Translations under genes and position numbers: made by a program
The notes under the pieces: generated by a model
Told to the model about the DNA's origin: nothing
The model's input: only the letters and a program-made list of their open reading frames with translations
Databases searched by the model: none
Source of the DNA: JADFQT01 sp965216025
GTDB lineage: Bacteria > Chloroflexota > Dehalococcoidia > Lucifugimonadales > UBA3495
Direction: 5' to 3'
Length of the DNA: 64,000 nucleotides
NCBI GenBank assembly: GCA_965216025.1
Contig: CBDCEX010000012.1
Coordinates: 62,001-126,000, forward strand
Part shown: piece after piece, positions 1 to 7,090 of the stretch
Position numbering within the stretch: position 1 is the first letter of the stretch
Layout of the letters: each line of letters opens with the position of its first letter

Positions 1-1
1 G

Positions 2-840
2 ACCGCGGTAGATATCCTGCCCGGCAATGCCGGTGACAACACCGGAGTCCTGGAACTGGTGGAGCAGAGTGAAGAGAACACGGGCATAGCTGTGGAGGAG
101 ACCATTGGGGATGCGGCCTATGGGGATGGCGGGACGCGGCAGGCCTTTGCCGATGCCGGTCGGACGCTAATAGCCAAGGTGCCGGGTCGTCCCAGAAAAG
201 CCCACTTCCCCAAGGAAGACTTCCAGATCGACCTGACGGCTGGCGCCTGCACCTGCCCGGCCGGGCAGGTCACCCACACGCTACGTACCATGGGCAACCG
301 GACCAACCGGTTGGGTCAGACCTACCCGGCCCAGAGTTTTCAATTCGACCCGGCGGTCTGTGGCGTATGCCCGCTGCGAGACCAATGCATTGCCAGCAGC
401 AAGGGCAAAGGCCGTACGGTGACTCTCCACCCTCAGGAAGCGCTCCTGCAACAAGCCCGGGCCTTCCAGCAGAGTGAGAGCTTCGCCGAATACCACAGCC
501 GGGGCAGGTGGTCGAGCATCGCCTGGCTCGGCCGGTTCAACTGGGGGTCCGCCAATCTCGCTACTTTGGCCGGACCAAGACCCTTTATCAGCTACTCCTG
601 GCCGCCACGGTGGCCAACCTGACCCTGGTGGCTACCAGGATGGGGATGATGTCCCAGGCTTCAGGCTCCTCCCCCAATAAACCAGAGAATAGACCGGACC
701 GGCTCGCCGCCGGAGCCTGCCCTGAGTTCGGACCGGGTCGCCCATCGTTACCGCCCAATTCATATTGGTCGCTGCCAGCTGGGCCGCCCTTAGTTTCAGA
801 CCTGGGACCGGTCACAGCAGGGCTTTTCACGGGTTTCTAG
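2..840 (+). pseudogene. IS1182-family transposase, 3' part, frameshifted
   Basis: The reading frame is open from the window edge and matches, almost residue for residue, the C-terminal third of the IS1182-type transposase on the other strand at 50753-52276 (shared stretches include TAVDILPGNAGDNTG and SSKGKGR). The frame breaks near position 500. The natural C-terminus (VVEHRLARPVQLG...) continues in another frame from about 508, so the copy is inactive. The Cys pattern of this family (CxxC, then CxxCPLRDQC) is visible in the middle. Unlike the 50753 copy, this one keeps a C-terminal tail beyond SRYFGRT, so together the two copies show the full 3' end. The 5' part lies outside the window. Confidence 0.85.
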
Positions 841-904
841 GGTAACGGTTGAAATCGACGAATTTGAGCAAGACGGCGATGACGAAGAGGGCGAGCGCAT
901 CCAT

Positions 905-1126
905 GTGACGCCAAAAAGGTACATCGTCACAGTCGAAGCCCACGGGCTTGACCGCGCCCTGGTATTCACCTGCCCGAGCTGGTACGAAGTTCAGCAGAAA
1001 TGCAGGACAATGGAATACCGGCTGGACGAAAGCGAAATGGAGCGGCACCTCCTCTGCTATGACATGGATGGCAACCCTACCGCAGATACCTGCTTATTCT
1101 GCGAACGAGGTACGCCCGGGGGATGA
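905..1126 (+). CDS. Small hypothetical protein, possibly truncated at its 5' end
   Basis: A 73-codon frame starting at GTG. The same frame is open further upstream to about 839 and looks coding there, with an acidic stretch (EFEQDGDDEEGER), but it runs into the stop region of the IS1182 remnant. The true start may therefore have been lost when that element arrived. The C-terminal part has a CxxC (CLFCER). No family is recognised. The frame ends just before the RNA-ligase remnant, which is in another frame, so both may be debris of one disrupted locus. Confidence 0.35.
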   Translation: MTPKRYIVTVEAHGLDRALVFTCPSWYEVQQKCRTMEYRLDESEMERHLLCYDMDGNPTADTCLFCERGTPGG

Positions 1127-1313
1127 GCCTAAGGAGACTGTCATCAACCTCATGGACGGACCATCCACCCTACCGGGAGCCGACCACATTCGGGAGGGCA
1201 TAGTCATCCGTCCGGTGCTTGAGGCCATAAGCGAGCTGACTGGGACAAGGAAAATAGCAAAGTCCATCAGTGAAAGCTACCTGCTCCGCCGGGGAGGCAC
1301 GGAACTGCGATAG
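1107..1313 (+). pseudogene. RNA ligase (DRB0094-like) C-terminal remnant
   Basis: About 69 codons without a credible start. They carry the C-terminal signature of nucleotidyltransferase-type RNA ligases: REGIVIRP (motif IV-like) followed by a lysine-serine segment and ESYLLRRGGTE, which resembles the end of the DRB0094-type RNA ligase family as I remember it. The catalytic lysine motif (KxDG), expected well upstream, is absent, so the piece cannot be active. The family joins or repairs RNA ends. Identification rests on short motifs and should be tested by a profile search. Confidence 0.55.
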
Positions 1314-1724
1314 ACCTGGATGGTATGAGATTCAAGGAGATGGGATAACCAAAAGCCAGGACACCAGGAAATCCCTTCACATCTCCGGCCCCCACATTGG
1401 TCTCTCTGGCCCCTTTCCTCATAAGGCAGCTGGCCTTCCGCTGGGTCGAAGAGCCTGTCCGCCTGATGCCCCGCTCGATGCCATTGGGGACGTGCTCACC
1501 TATCCTGGCAGGCTTTGCGCAAGAAATGGGAATTCGCACTCATAGAAGATTTTCCTGCACAATAAATGACCAGCGACAGGAACCCTAACAAAAGATCCAT
1601 CCAAATCTGCCAGCACGACGCCGCGTGTACGACATTGGTGATAACATCGGAAAGCACCATCGCCGAATGGCAGAAACCACTCTGGAGCCTCAACAAAGCC
1701 TTAACCGGATACCAAGGAGCACAA
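1314..1724. other. Intergenic stretch, no supported gene
   Basis: No convincing coding frame or repeat was seen. The frame of the downstream nucleotidyltransferase is open back to 1566, but the ATG at 1725 has a Shine-Dalgarno sequence and the extra 53 codons show no family resemblance, so they are treated as untranslated. Confidence 0.5.
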
Positions 1725-2519
1725 ATGACTACGCCAAACGCCGACCAGCGTACACTGGACATAGCCTGGCATATCCACAAGATTGCTGAAGCAAGGCAAA
1801 CATTCCTGTTTGGCTCCAGGGCCCGCGGAGACCACCGCAACAATTCAGATATAGACCTACTTGTTATCATGGGAACCACGCCAACGGATTCCTGGCTGCA
1901 GGACATGCGACAGAGAGCGCGCCAGGTCCAAAAAGACCTGATGCCAGAGGCATCGGGAATCGACATCATCTGCATGTCAGAACCGGATTTCCTCAGCCGA
2001 ATCCACCTCAGAAACAACATGGCAAACAATATTGCCAAGGAGGGATGCCTTGTAATGCCCGATGAAAACCTCAACTACCGAACTGAATACGAGGACGAAG
2101 AGGTGGACTGGGAAGACGTCGAACAGAAAATCAACGATGCCACCGGAGCGGCCAACTGGATAGAAGCCATACAACAAGCAGGTATCCTGGACGCCGGAGA
2201 CGACAAGCAGTTTGGCAGAGTAGCCCAGAACGCTCTGGAGTTCGCCTACAAAGCAGTCATAGCAGCGCACGGCCACGAATACCCCACCAGCGGCCGCGAC
2301 GGCCACAACCTCAGAATCCTCACCGAACTCTTCAGAGAACACGAGATCATCGGGCGTGACGAAGAAGCGCCAGGCGAAAACCACCGCAGCCTAACCGAGT
2401 TCGGGGGAGCAGCAGTCTACGCCCACGAGCACCCGCTGCTGGACCGCCGTCTCATCGCAGAAGACATACCGGACGCCGTTGCCCAGCTGAGAGACATGGT
2501 GGAAAACACCAGGCCATGA
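1725..2519 (+). CDS. Fused MNT nucleotidyltransferase-HEPN protein
   Basis: A 264-residue protein. Residues about 25-50 carry the minimal nucleotidyltransferase signature GSRARG (30-35) followed by SDIDL, with the two metal-binding aspartates at 42 and 44 and a likely third at 80. The C-terminal half (about 165-260) looks like a HEPN domain: a helical segment AQNALEFAYKAV, then GRDGHNLRIL, matching the His-containing end of MNT-partnered HEPN proteins. In the usual MntA/HepT pair, the nucleotidyltransferase AMPylates and silences the HEPN RNase; here both are in one chain. The start is chosen at ATG 1725 because AAGGAG lies 5 nt upstream. A 36-codon frame overlaps the stop by ATGA. Function in toxin-antitoxin control is inferred. 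Confidence 0.75.
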   Translation: MTTPNADQRTLDIAWHIHKIAEARQTFLFGSRARGDHRNNSDIDLLVIMGTTPTDSWLQDMRQRARQVQKDLMPEASGIDIICMSEPDFLSRIHLRNNMANNIAKEGCLVMPDENLNYRTEYEDEEVDWEDVEQKINDATGAANWIEAIQQAGILDAGDDKQFGRVAQNALEFAYKAVIAAHGHEYPTSGRDGHNLRILTELFREHEIIGRDEEAPGENHRSLTEFGGAAVYAHEHPLLDRRLIAEDIPDAVAQLRDMVENTRP

Positions 2520-2626
2520 TCACACAAGCCAGAACCAAGAAAATCCGTACAAGAAAAATGTCCTCCAGCAAGCCCCTAGACTGGGAACCGGAATACGTTG
2601 AACCAGAACGGCGCATCGGAACCTGA
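2516..2626 (+). CDS. Candidate 36-residue basic peptide, coupled to MNT-HEPN gene
   Basis: This small frame begins at the ATG of the ATGA that ends the MNT-HEPN gene, the classic arrangement for translational coupling. The peptide has a Lys/Arg-rich N-terminal half (ARTKKIRTRK) and an acidic, Trp-containing C-terminal half. No family is recognised and no other evidence of expression exists, so it may be chance. Confidence 0.25.
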   Translation: MITQARTKKIRTRKMSSSKPLDWEPEYVEPERRIGT

Positions 2627-2986
2627 CGAACATCTGCAGTCACCCACCGGGGCGTGCGTTCAGAAATCCACCCTCCAGGCGCAAAACCCGGTGCACCAGG
2701 CCCCGCCCTATCATGGAGTTGCTTCCTCCAGTCATCCAACGCGACCCGAAGTGACAGCAACTCACGTTGAACATCTCTCCGACCAGCACCCACCGCCGCT
2801 CCGCGTTGACCGCGGCGGCCCATGCGGCCGCGCCGATGACTGTCGCGGCCGCAGCAGCTTTGCACAAAAACCCTGACTAGACCAATTTTGACAAAATCCT
2901 GCCCCCAAAACCAGACCACCCTAACCCTACCAAGTAGTCTTGCCTCCTGTGGGAACCCTTAGCAATTTTTTGCAGGGAGAGTGAAG
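2627..2986. other. Intergenic stretch, no supported gene
   Basis: No coding frame is convincing on either strand. The only feature is a TTGACA at about 2888, without a recognisable -10 at the right distance. The Shine-Dalgarno sequence of the next gene, AGGGAGA, is at 2974-2980. Confidence 0.5.
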
Positions 2987-3901
2987 ATGCCAAAGCGGAA
3001 ACTCCACATTAACTCAGGGGAACAAAAGGGGCTGAGGCTGAAGCGCGGCGAGGTATTGACGATCTGCAAACTCCGTATCTCTGCAGAAGACTGCGGGGAT
3101 CCTTTTTCCGGCAACGATGTGTGTGGCCGCTGCGTCCAAGACCAACGCTATCCCGCATTAGCAGCAAAGTGTTTTAGAGAAAGCGGACAATTGCATCCGA
3201 CTTGTGTTATTTGGTGGCGGAGAGAAGAATCGCAAGAGATGTGCAGCGATTGCTGCGATTCTCTGCCGAGCGCGCTGACCAACAGGGGGCATCTCCTGTG
3301 GTCCGCTCTTTCCCGCGGCTTGCCCCCCGATGCCCTGAGGCGTGGGACGAACACGGTGCAACAAAAGATGAGGGAACATGCTCTGGGCCGTGATGAGTGC
3401 TGTTATCTCTGCGGAGGACGAGTTAAGCACTTTCGTATTTTCCGTCCGGAAGTCGAACATGTGAATCCCGACTTGGGCCGGGATGACCCGTCAAATTGGC
3501 GAATTGCCCACAGCATTTGCAACAATCTGAAAGGATCGACATCTGGCAGGGAATACTACCAGATGCTGGTCGCCTGGCGCATGATCCAAGCGGAAAAGGT
3601 AGCAGCCTGCCTGCTTGGACGGACTGGGCGATGTGCCTCGGCATCAGTGCCTTACAGTGGCTCCATGAGTCTTCATACCGCATGGAAAAGGATTATGACG
3701 CTGGAACAACGCGATGTCGTCAGCCATCCAAAATTGATGGCTGGTGATATTTCGGGAAGCCTCGTTACAGAACCACCACCCGAGACCCACGGTCCTTATC
3801 TAGAACCCGGGCATGCCGGGATGAAACCTCTCCCGGAAATGCCCGAAGAGACCAATCAGCACGACTTCACCACCTACCCAAGCCACATGAGAAAAGCCTA
3901 A
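2987..3901 (+). CDS. HNH endonuclease domain protein
   Basis: About 304 residues. The centre holds an HNH-type nuclease core: CCYLCGG supplies a CxxC zinc pair, VEHVNP gives the catalytic Glu-His, and NWRIAHSICNNLKG gives the Asn and the final His-x3-Cys-Asn. Two more Cys clusters (CGRCVQD, CSDCCD) sit nearer the N-terminus and may bind a second zinc. The tail after residue 220 has no recognised domain. ATG 2987 is preferred over GTG 2981 because of AGGGAGA 6-7 nt upstream. The stop codon TAA (3899-3901) lies on the junction with the IS630 element; without the element the frame would stop at the same place (TAG), so the protein is probably complete. Likely a restriction or homing-type nuclease; the target is unknown. 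Confidence 0.65.
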   Translation: MPKRKLHINSGEQKGLRLKRGEVLTICKLRISAEDCGDPFSGNDVCGRCVQDQRYPALAAKCFRESGQLHPTCVIWWRREESQEMCSDCCDSLPSALTNRGHLLWSALSRGLPPDALRRGTNTVQQKMREHALGRDECCYLCGGRVKHFRIFRPEVEHVNPDLGRDDPSNWRIAHSICNNLKGSTSGREYYQMLVAWRMIQAEKVAACLLGRTGRCASASVPYSGSMSLHTAWKRIMTLEQRDVVSHPKLMAGDISGSLVTEPPPETHGPYLEPGHAGMKPLPEMPEETNQHDFTTYPSHMRKA

Positions 3902-5131
3902 ACCAAAGCTAAGGTGAAACCTACATAAAGCGAACCCGAAGAGGAGTTGCGATATTCTGTAAAAGAAGTCGAGTGGCGGTGGTGGAAGGGATGAAGGAAA
4001 TAGTGCAACTCATGGAAGAGTGGCAACTCAATGTAGGTGACTTACGGGAAAGGATGTATCGAGCGCCAACACCTCGAGAGCGAGAGCGATGGCACGGGCT
4101 ATGGTTGTTGGCCCAAGGGTGGTCGGCTATCCAGGTGGCTGAGGCTTTGGACAGAGAGCCTCATACCATTGGAAACTGGCTGGCCAACTTTCGCCGAGGC
4201 GGGGCCCAAGGTTTGGTCTTTGAACAGACTGGGGGTTCCCCCCCGTCTTGAACCGAGGTCAACAGAACCAACTGAAGTCTGCGGTGCAAAATCCGCCCGG
4301 GGAGGCGGGGATTGAATTGTCCAACTGGAATTGGAAAGTAGTAAGGCAATTTCTCAAGCAGAGCTTTGACCTGGGGCTGAGTCGGAGCAGTTGCTTGAAC
4401 TACCTCCATCGGTTGGGCTTCGTGCTGAAGCGACCCAAGAAACGCCTCCTGAAAGCCAAGGATGAAGAACGGAAAGCCTTCGTCCTTCAGTACAGCCAAA
4501 TCCGAGAGGAGGCCCAAGAGAGTGGAGCCAAGATCTTCTTCGTGGATGAAGCCCACTTTCGGGCCGATGCCGACCTGCGAGGCAAATGGGTACTCAAGGG
4601 AGAGGCAGCGCTGGTGGACTCCACCAGTCCCCGGTGGGGAGAGAAGGCCTGCTACTACTCGGGAGTTTGCTTGGAGGCTGGGGAGGTGGAAGCCATGGAA
4701 ATAGCCGGCAACAGCAATGCCGAGACCTCCACCGCCTTTTTACAGCAGCTAAGAGCAAACCATCCTGGACCTCTGGTAGTAATCTGGGACAATGGGCCAG
4801 CCCACCGAGGAGCAGCGATTCGCAGCTATTTGACCACTCCTGACTTGCAGCTGAGGCTGGTGGCCTTACCGGCCTACAGCCCAGACTTCAACGCCGACGA
4901 AGCCGTCTGGGACTGGGCCAGAGAAGAGGTCACGGCCAACGAATGCCTGGGAACAAAAGCCCAAGTCCAAGAGAAGATGAATGCATTCTTCGGCGGACTA
5001 GCTCACCGTAAGGATGAAGTGAAACATCGCTGCCGAACCCGGTTACAAGCTCGAGCCGATGCATTGATTTTTACACCTTCCCTACCTTTGCCATCGCTGC
5101 AAAATGTAGTTCCCACCTTGGCTTTGGTTTA
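3899..5131 (+). mobile_element. IS630-family element, copy 1
   Basis: The element is bounded by TA dinucleotides (3899-3900 and 5130-5131), the target duplication typical of IS630/Tc1-mariner. Imperfect inverted repeats of about 25-29 bp start AACCAAAGC(T/C)AAGGTG at both ends. It holds two overlapping frames for the transposase. Copies or remnants of the same family lie at 17938, 47330 and 49799, and short inverted-repeat-only derivatives at 6380 and 34657. Confidence 0.85.
3973..4251 (+). CDS. IS630 transposase OrfA (helix-turn-helix part)
   Basis: 92 residues. The region RERERWHGLWLLAQGWS...QVAEALDREPHTIGNWL is the winged helix-turn-helix that binds the element ends. The frame begins at GTG 3973 or ATG 3991. 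It ends at TGA 4249-4251, inside TTGA that also provides the TTG start of OrfB. A run of C (TTCCCCCCC) lies just before the stop, so OrfA and OrfB could be joined by ribosomal frameshifting (-1), as known for some IS630 members. It is nearly identical to the first frame of the copy at 47401. Confidence 0.75.
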   Translation: MAVVEGMKEIVQLMEEWQLNVGDLRERMYRAPTPRERERWHGLWLLAQGWSAIQVAEALDREPHTIGNWLANFRRGGAQGLVFEQTGGSPPS

Positions 5132-5132
5132 G
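4248..5132 (+). CDS. IS630 transposase OrfB (DDE catalytic part)
   Basis: 294 residues with the DDE-superfamily catalytic core: the first Asp in FVDEAHF, the second in VIWDNGPAH, and the third acidic residue in SPDFNADEAVW. The Asp/Glu replacement of the usual SPELNPIE motif is unusual but shared with the 47884 copy. The first codon is TTG, overlapping the stop of OrfA. The stop codon overlaps the right-hand target TA. The frame appears intact, so this copy may be functional if OrfA and OrfB are fused by frameshifting. Confidence 0.8.
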   Translation: MNRGQQNQLKSAVQNPPGEAGIELSNWNWKVVRQFLKQSFDLGLSRSSCLNYLHRLGFVLKRPKKRLLKAKDEERKAFVLQYSQIREEAQESGAKIFFVDEAHFRADADLRGKWVLKGEAALVDSTSPRWGEKACYYSGVCLEAGEVEAMEIAGNSNAETSTAFLQQLRANHPGPLVVIWDNGPAHRGAAIRSYLTTPDLQLRLVALPAYSPDFNADEAVWDWAREEVTANECLGTKAQVQEKMNAFFGGLAHRKDEVKHRCRTRLQARADALIFTPSLPLPSLQNVVPTLALV

Positions 5133-5518
5133 GTGGGATTGGCCTCGCCATCAGCCTGCCAATCCAAGTCGCCATCGGCGCCAAGGTGGCCGGCAACCGG
5201 GAACGGAAGACTATCAGCCAGATAAAGGACACCACCCAGGTGATCGACGCCCGACACACCATCATTGACGAGATGCAGCCCAGGCTCAAGGACCTGGGTA
5301 GCCAAGCACGAGAGCAAAACCTGCAACTGTTGAGGGGCACAGCTCAGCTCCAGGCAGCGCTGAACATCCACGATAAAGACGCTACAGAAACAAAAGACGC
5401 GGTAAACAACCTGCTGCAGATGCTAGTCAGTGGACGAGAACTATGCTCCGAGATGAAGCAAGCCATGGACGACATCGAAAGAAGATTTCGGCTAAATCCT
5501 TTCCCGACATTCAGTTAG
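5132..5518 (+). pseudogene. Coiled-coil membrane protein, N-terminus removed by IS630
   Basis: The frame is open right from the IS630 border and begins with a hydrophobic glycine-rich segment (GGIGLAISLPIQVAIGA) followed by about 100 mostly helical, charged residues (SQIKDTTQVID, DEMQPRLKDL, EMKQAMDDIERRF), a likely coiled coil. The first possible start inside the remaining part is GTG 5186. An N-terminal piece was probably lost when IS630 inserted at 5131. The stop codon TAG (5516-5518) is formed at the TTAG target of a second, MITE-like sequence. No family is recognised. Confidence 0.5.
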
Positions 5519-5585
5519 TACTACAACGACGGATTTTCTGGCAAGGTGATTTTTGAGGCGAAATTGAATCTGGCGAGAAGACACT
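5515..5585. repeat. Left end of an IS701-type MITE (remnant)
   Basis: TTAG followed by TACTACAACGACGGATT, the same terminus as the IS701-family element at 52361-53812. The following 50 bp resemble the inner part of the 145-bp MITE at 46266-46410 (shared blocks around GGTGATT and GAAATTGAA). No matching right end was found, so this is a truncated copy. Confidence 0.6.
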
Positions 5586-5657
5586 GGTGTCGGATTGTGA
5601 TCCCAGATGGTACATTTGGAGTAAGAGGAGCGGCCACGTTGGCCAAGGGAGGGAACA

Positions 5658-5915
5658 GTGCAATTGACAATGCCGGCAGATCTCCTAACCAGCGTGGGGT
5701 TGTTGATGGATATTGTCGGCATAATCGGTCTCTTTGTCTTCGCCCCCGAAAAATTCCAGGATCCACAGGCAGGAGTATCCTTCGCCCTCGAAGATAGGGA
5801 ATTGCGTCCTCGTTGGAGGCGTAACCAACGCCGAAGAACAATAGTTGCATGTGCCAGCGTAGCGGCAATCGCTTCGGGTTTCCTCCTGCAGTTGATTGCA
5901 GTTGGCTGCTTCTGA
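5658..5915 (+). CDS. Small two-helix membrane protein, tandem copy A
   Basis: 85 residues. The N-terminal half contains a hydrophobic segment (LLTSVGLLMDIVGIIGLFVF), the middle is charged (LEDRELRPRWRR, then an Arg-rich stretch), and the C-terminus has a second hydrophobic segment (ACASVAAIASGFLLQLIAV). This fits two transmembrane helices with a basic loop. GTG 5658 is preceded by AGGGAGG at a normal distance. Copy B, 309 bp downstream, differs at only a modest number of positions, mostly conservative, which supports both being real genes under selection. Function unknown. Confidence 0.7.
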   Translation: MQLTMPADLLTSVGLLMDIVGIIGLFVFAPEKFQDPQAGVSFALEDRELRPRWRRNQRRRTIVACASVAAIASGFLLQLIAVGCF

Positions 5916-5966
5916 ATGTGGCAGATGGAGTAAGGGCATCGGGCAAGCTGGCCAAGGGAGAGAACA

Positions 5967-6224
5967 GTGCAATTGACGGTGCCGGCAGATCTCCTAACTA
6001 GCGTGGGGTTGTTGATGGATATTGTCGGCATAGTTGGTCTCTTTGTCTTCGCTCCTGAAAAATCCCCTGATCCACAAGCCGGCGTATTTTTCACCCTCGA
6101 AGATCGGGAATTGCGTCCTCGTTGGAGGCGTAGCCAACACCGAAGAACAATAGTTGCCACGGTCAGCGTAGCTGTAATCGCGTTGGGTTTTCTCCTTCAG
6201 GGCATTGCAGTGTTGTGCTTTTGA
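5967..6224 (+). CDS. Small two-helix membrane protein, tandem copy B
   Basis: 85 residues, a paralogue of the preceding gene with the same length, GTG start, Shine-Dalgarno (AGGGAGAGAACA before GTG) and two predicted transmembrane segments. Differences cluster in the charged middle (EKSPDP versus EKFQDP) and in the second helix, where hydrophobicity is kept. The duplicated unit includes about 30 bp of upstream leader, so each copy has its own ribosome-binding site. No family is recognised; small paired membrane proteins of this kind sometimes act as effectors or sensors, but nothing here proves it. Confidence 0.7.
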   Translation: MQLTVPADLLTSVGLLMDIVGIVGLFVFAPEKSPDPQAGVFFTLEDRELRPRWRRSQHRRTIVATVSVAVIALGFLLQGIAVLCF

Positions 6225-6494
6225 ACGTTGTGTTCGTGGGTGTCGCGCCAATCAACGTTTTGAACACAGTCGCCTATCCTTGGCAGAACAATCGGTACAC
6301 TAAAACGTGTTACGCGCTACCGAGCCAGGGTCATCCACCTCCGCTAGGGATTCTGGACGACGGGTTGGGCGGCCCCACCTAAACTAAAGCCAAGGTGGGA
6401 TGTTCATTTTGAAGTCTTGGAGAATCGGGCCGGAGGTTTCTCGGGAGTCTCTCGGCCCTTGATTGCAGGACGGTCCGGCAGCGCCGTTTGACTT
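6225..6494. other. Non-coding stretch with a solitary IS630/MITE terminus
   Basis: No gene is supported. At 6380-6403 the sequence CCTAAACTAAAGCCAAGGTGGG matches the terminal inverted repeat of the IS630-type MITE at 34657-34815, beginning at a TA. No partner repeat was found nearby, so it marks the scar of a deleted or rearranged element. Confidence 0.55.
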
Positions 6495-6930
6495 CATCTC
6501 TCCGGCTATCCCAACCAGGTACAGGTGGGCTTCAGCGAGGAGGAAGTGCGGCCAGGCACCATCGTCGACATAAATGTACAAACCCAGGGCGAGTCTCGCG
6601 TCGGCCTCGTGGCCGTCGACCGGTCGGTGTTCATCCTGGCCGAAAACCGACTGAACCTGCAGCAGGTCTTCAACGAGCCGGAGAAGCTGTACATGGAGCC
6701 GCAGGTGGAGCTCCACGAAGCACGACGCACCTGCAGCAGGTCTTCAACGAGCCGGAGAAGCTGTACATGGAGCCGCAGGTGGAGCTCCACGAAGCACGAC
6801 GCACTATCACAACGCGGGGAGCAGAAGAGACCTTCGCGGACGCCGGTACCATCGTGCTAACCAACAAGGAGGTCGCACGATTGCTTCATGCACAAGCCAA
6901 AGCAAATCGGATAGCTGACGCTGTTCCTCA
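6495..6930 (+). pseudogene. Alpha-2-macroglobulin-like protein remnant
   Basis: About 140 codons without start or end. EEVRPGTIVDINVQ and RVGLVAVDRSVFIL match the domain preceding the bait region in alpha-2-macroglobulin-type protease inhibitors (GLRAVDQSVLL in the animal protein, from memory). A perfect 74-bp tandem duplication (6656-6803) shifts the frame. The downstream part (EETFADAGTIVLTNKE) continues in the frame of the second repeat. In bacteria these large lipoproteins trap proteases in the cell envelope. Both ends are lost. Confidence 0.6.
6656..6803 (+). repeat. Perfect 74-bp tandem duplication
   Basis: Units 6656-6729 and 6730-6803 are identical, starting CCTGCAGCAGGTCTTC. Since 74 is not a multiple of three, the second copy puts the macroglobulin remnant out of frame. 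Perfect identity implies a recent event or an assembly error. Confidence 0.9.
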
Positions 6931-7090
6931 AGCTTCAGTGCGGGGATTTCAAATTCCCGTATGTGCACCCACGATGTCCTTCATCTGTGTTGACACCTGC
7001 GTACAGCGGCGATGTGTCTTCCGAAAGCTTGATGATAATGATGGCGATCACTATGTTGGAGCCGCGCCGGTCTCCGTCAAGGTATCGCAG

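Larger units (their letters stand above)
5640..6224 (+). repeat. 309-bp tandem gene duplication
   Basis: The units at about 5640-5915 and 5949-6224 are offset by exactly 309 bp and are clearly homologous along the leader and coding sequence, with divergence that largely spares the protein. The duplication is therefore old compared with the perfect 74-bp duplication nearby. Confidence 0.8.

Noticed and set aside
948..1313. A 121-codon frame with an apparent start at 948
   Set aside because: Only its 3' part looks like a protein family; the 5' part is a shadow of the small frame at 905-1126.
5492..6160. A 222-codon open frame on the minus strand
   Set aside because: It is antisense to the tandem membrane-protein genes and owes its length and internal repeat to that duplication; it has no ribosome-binding site.
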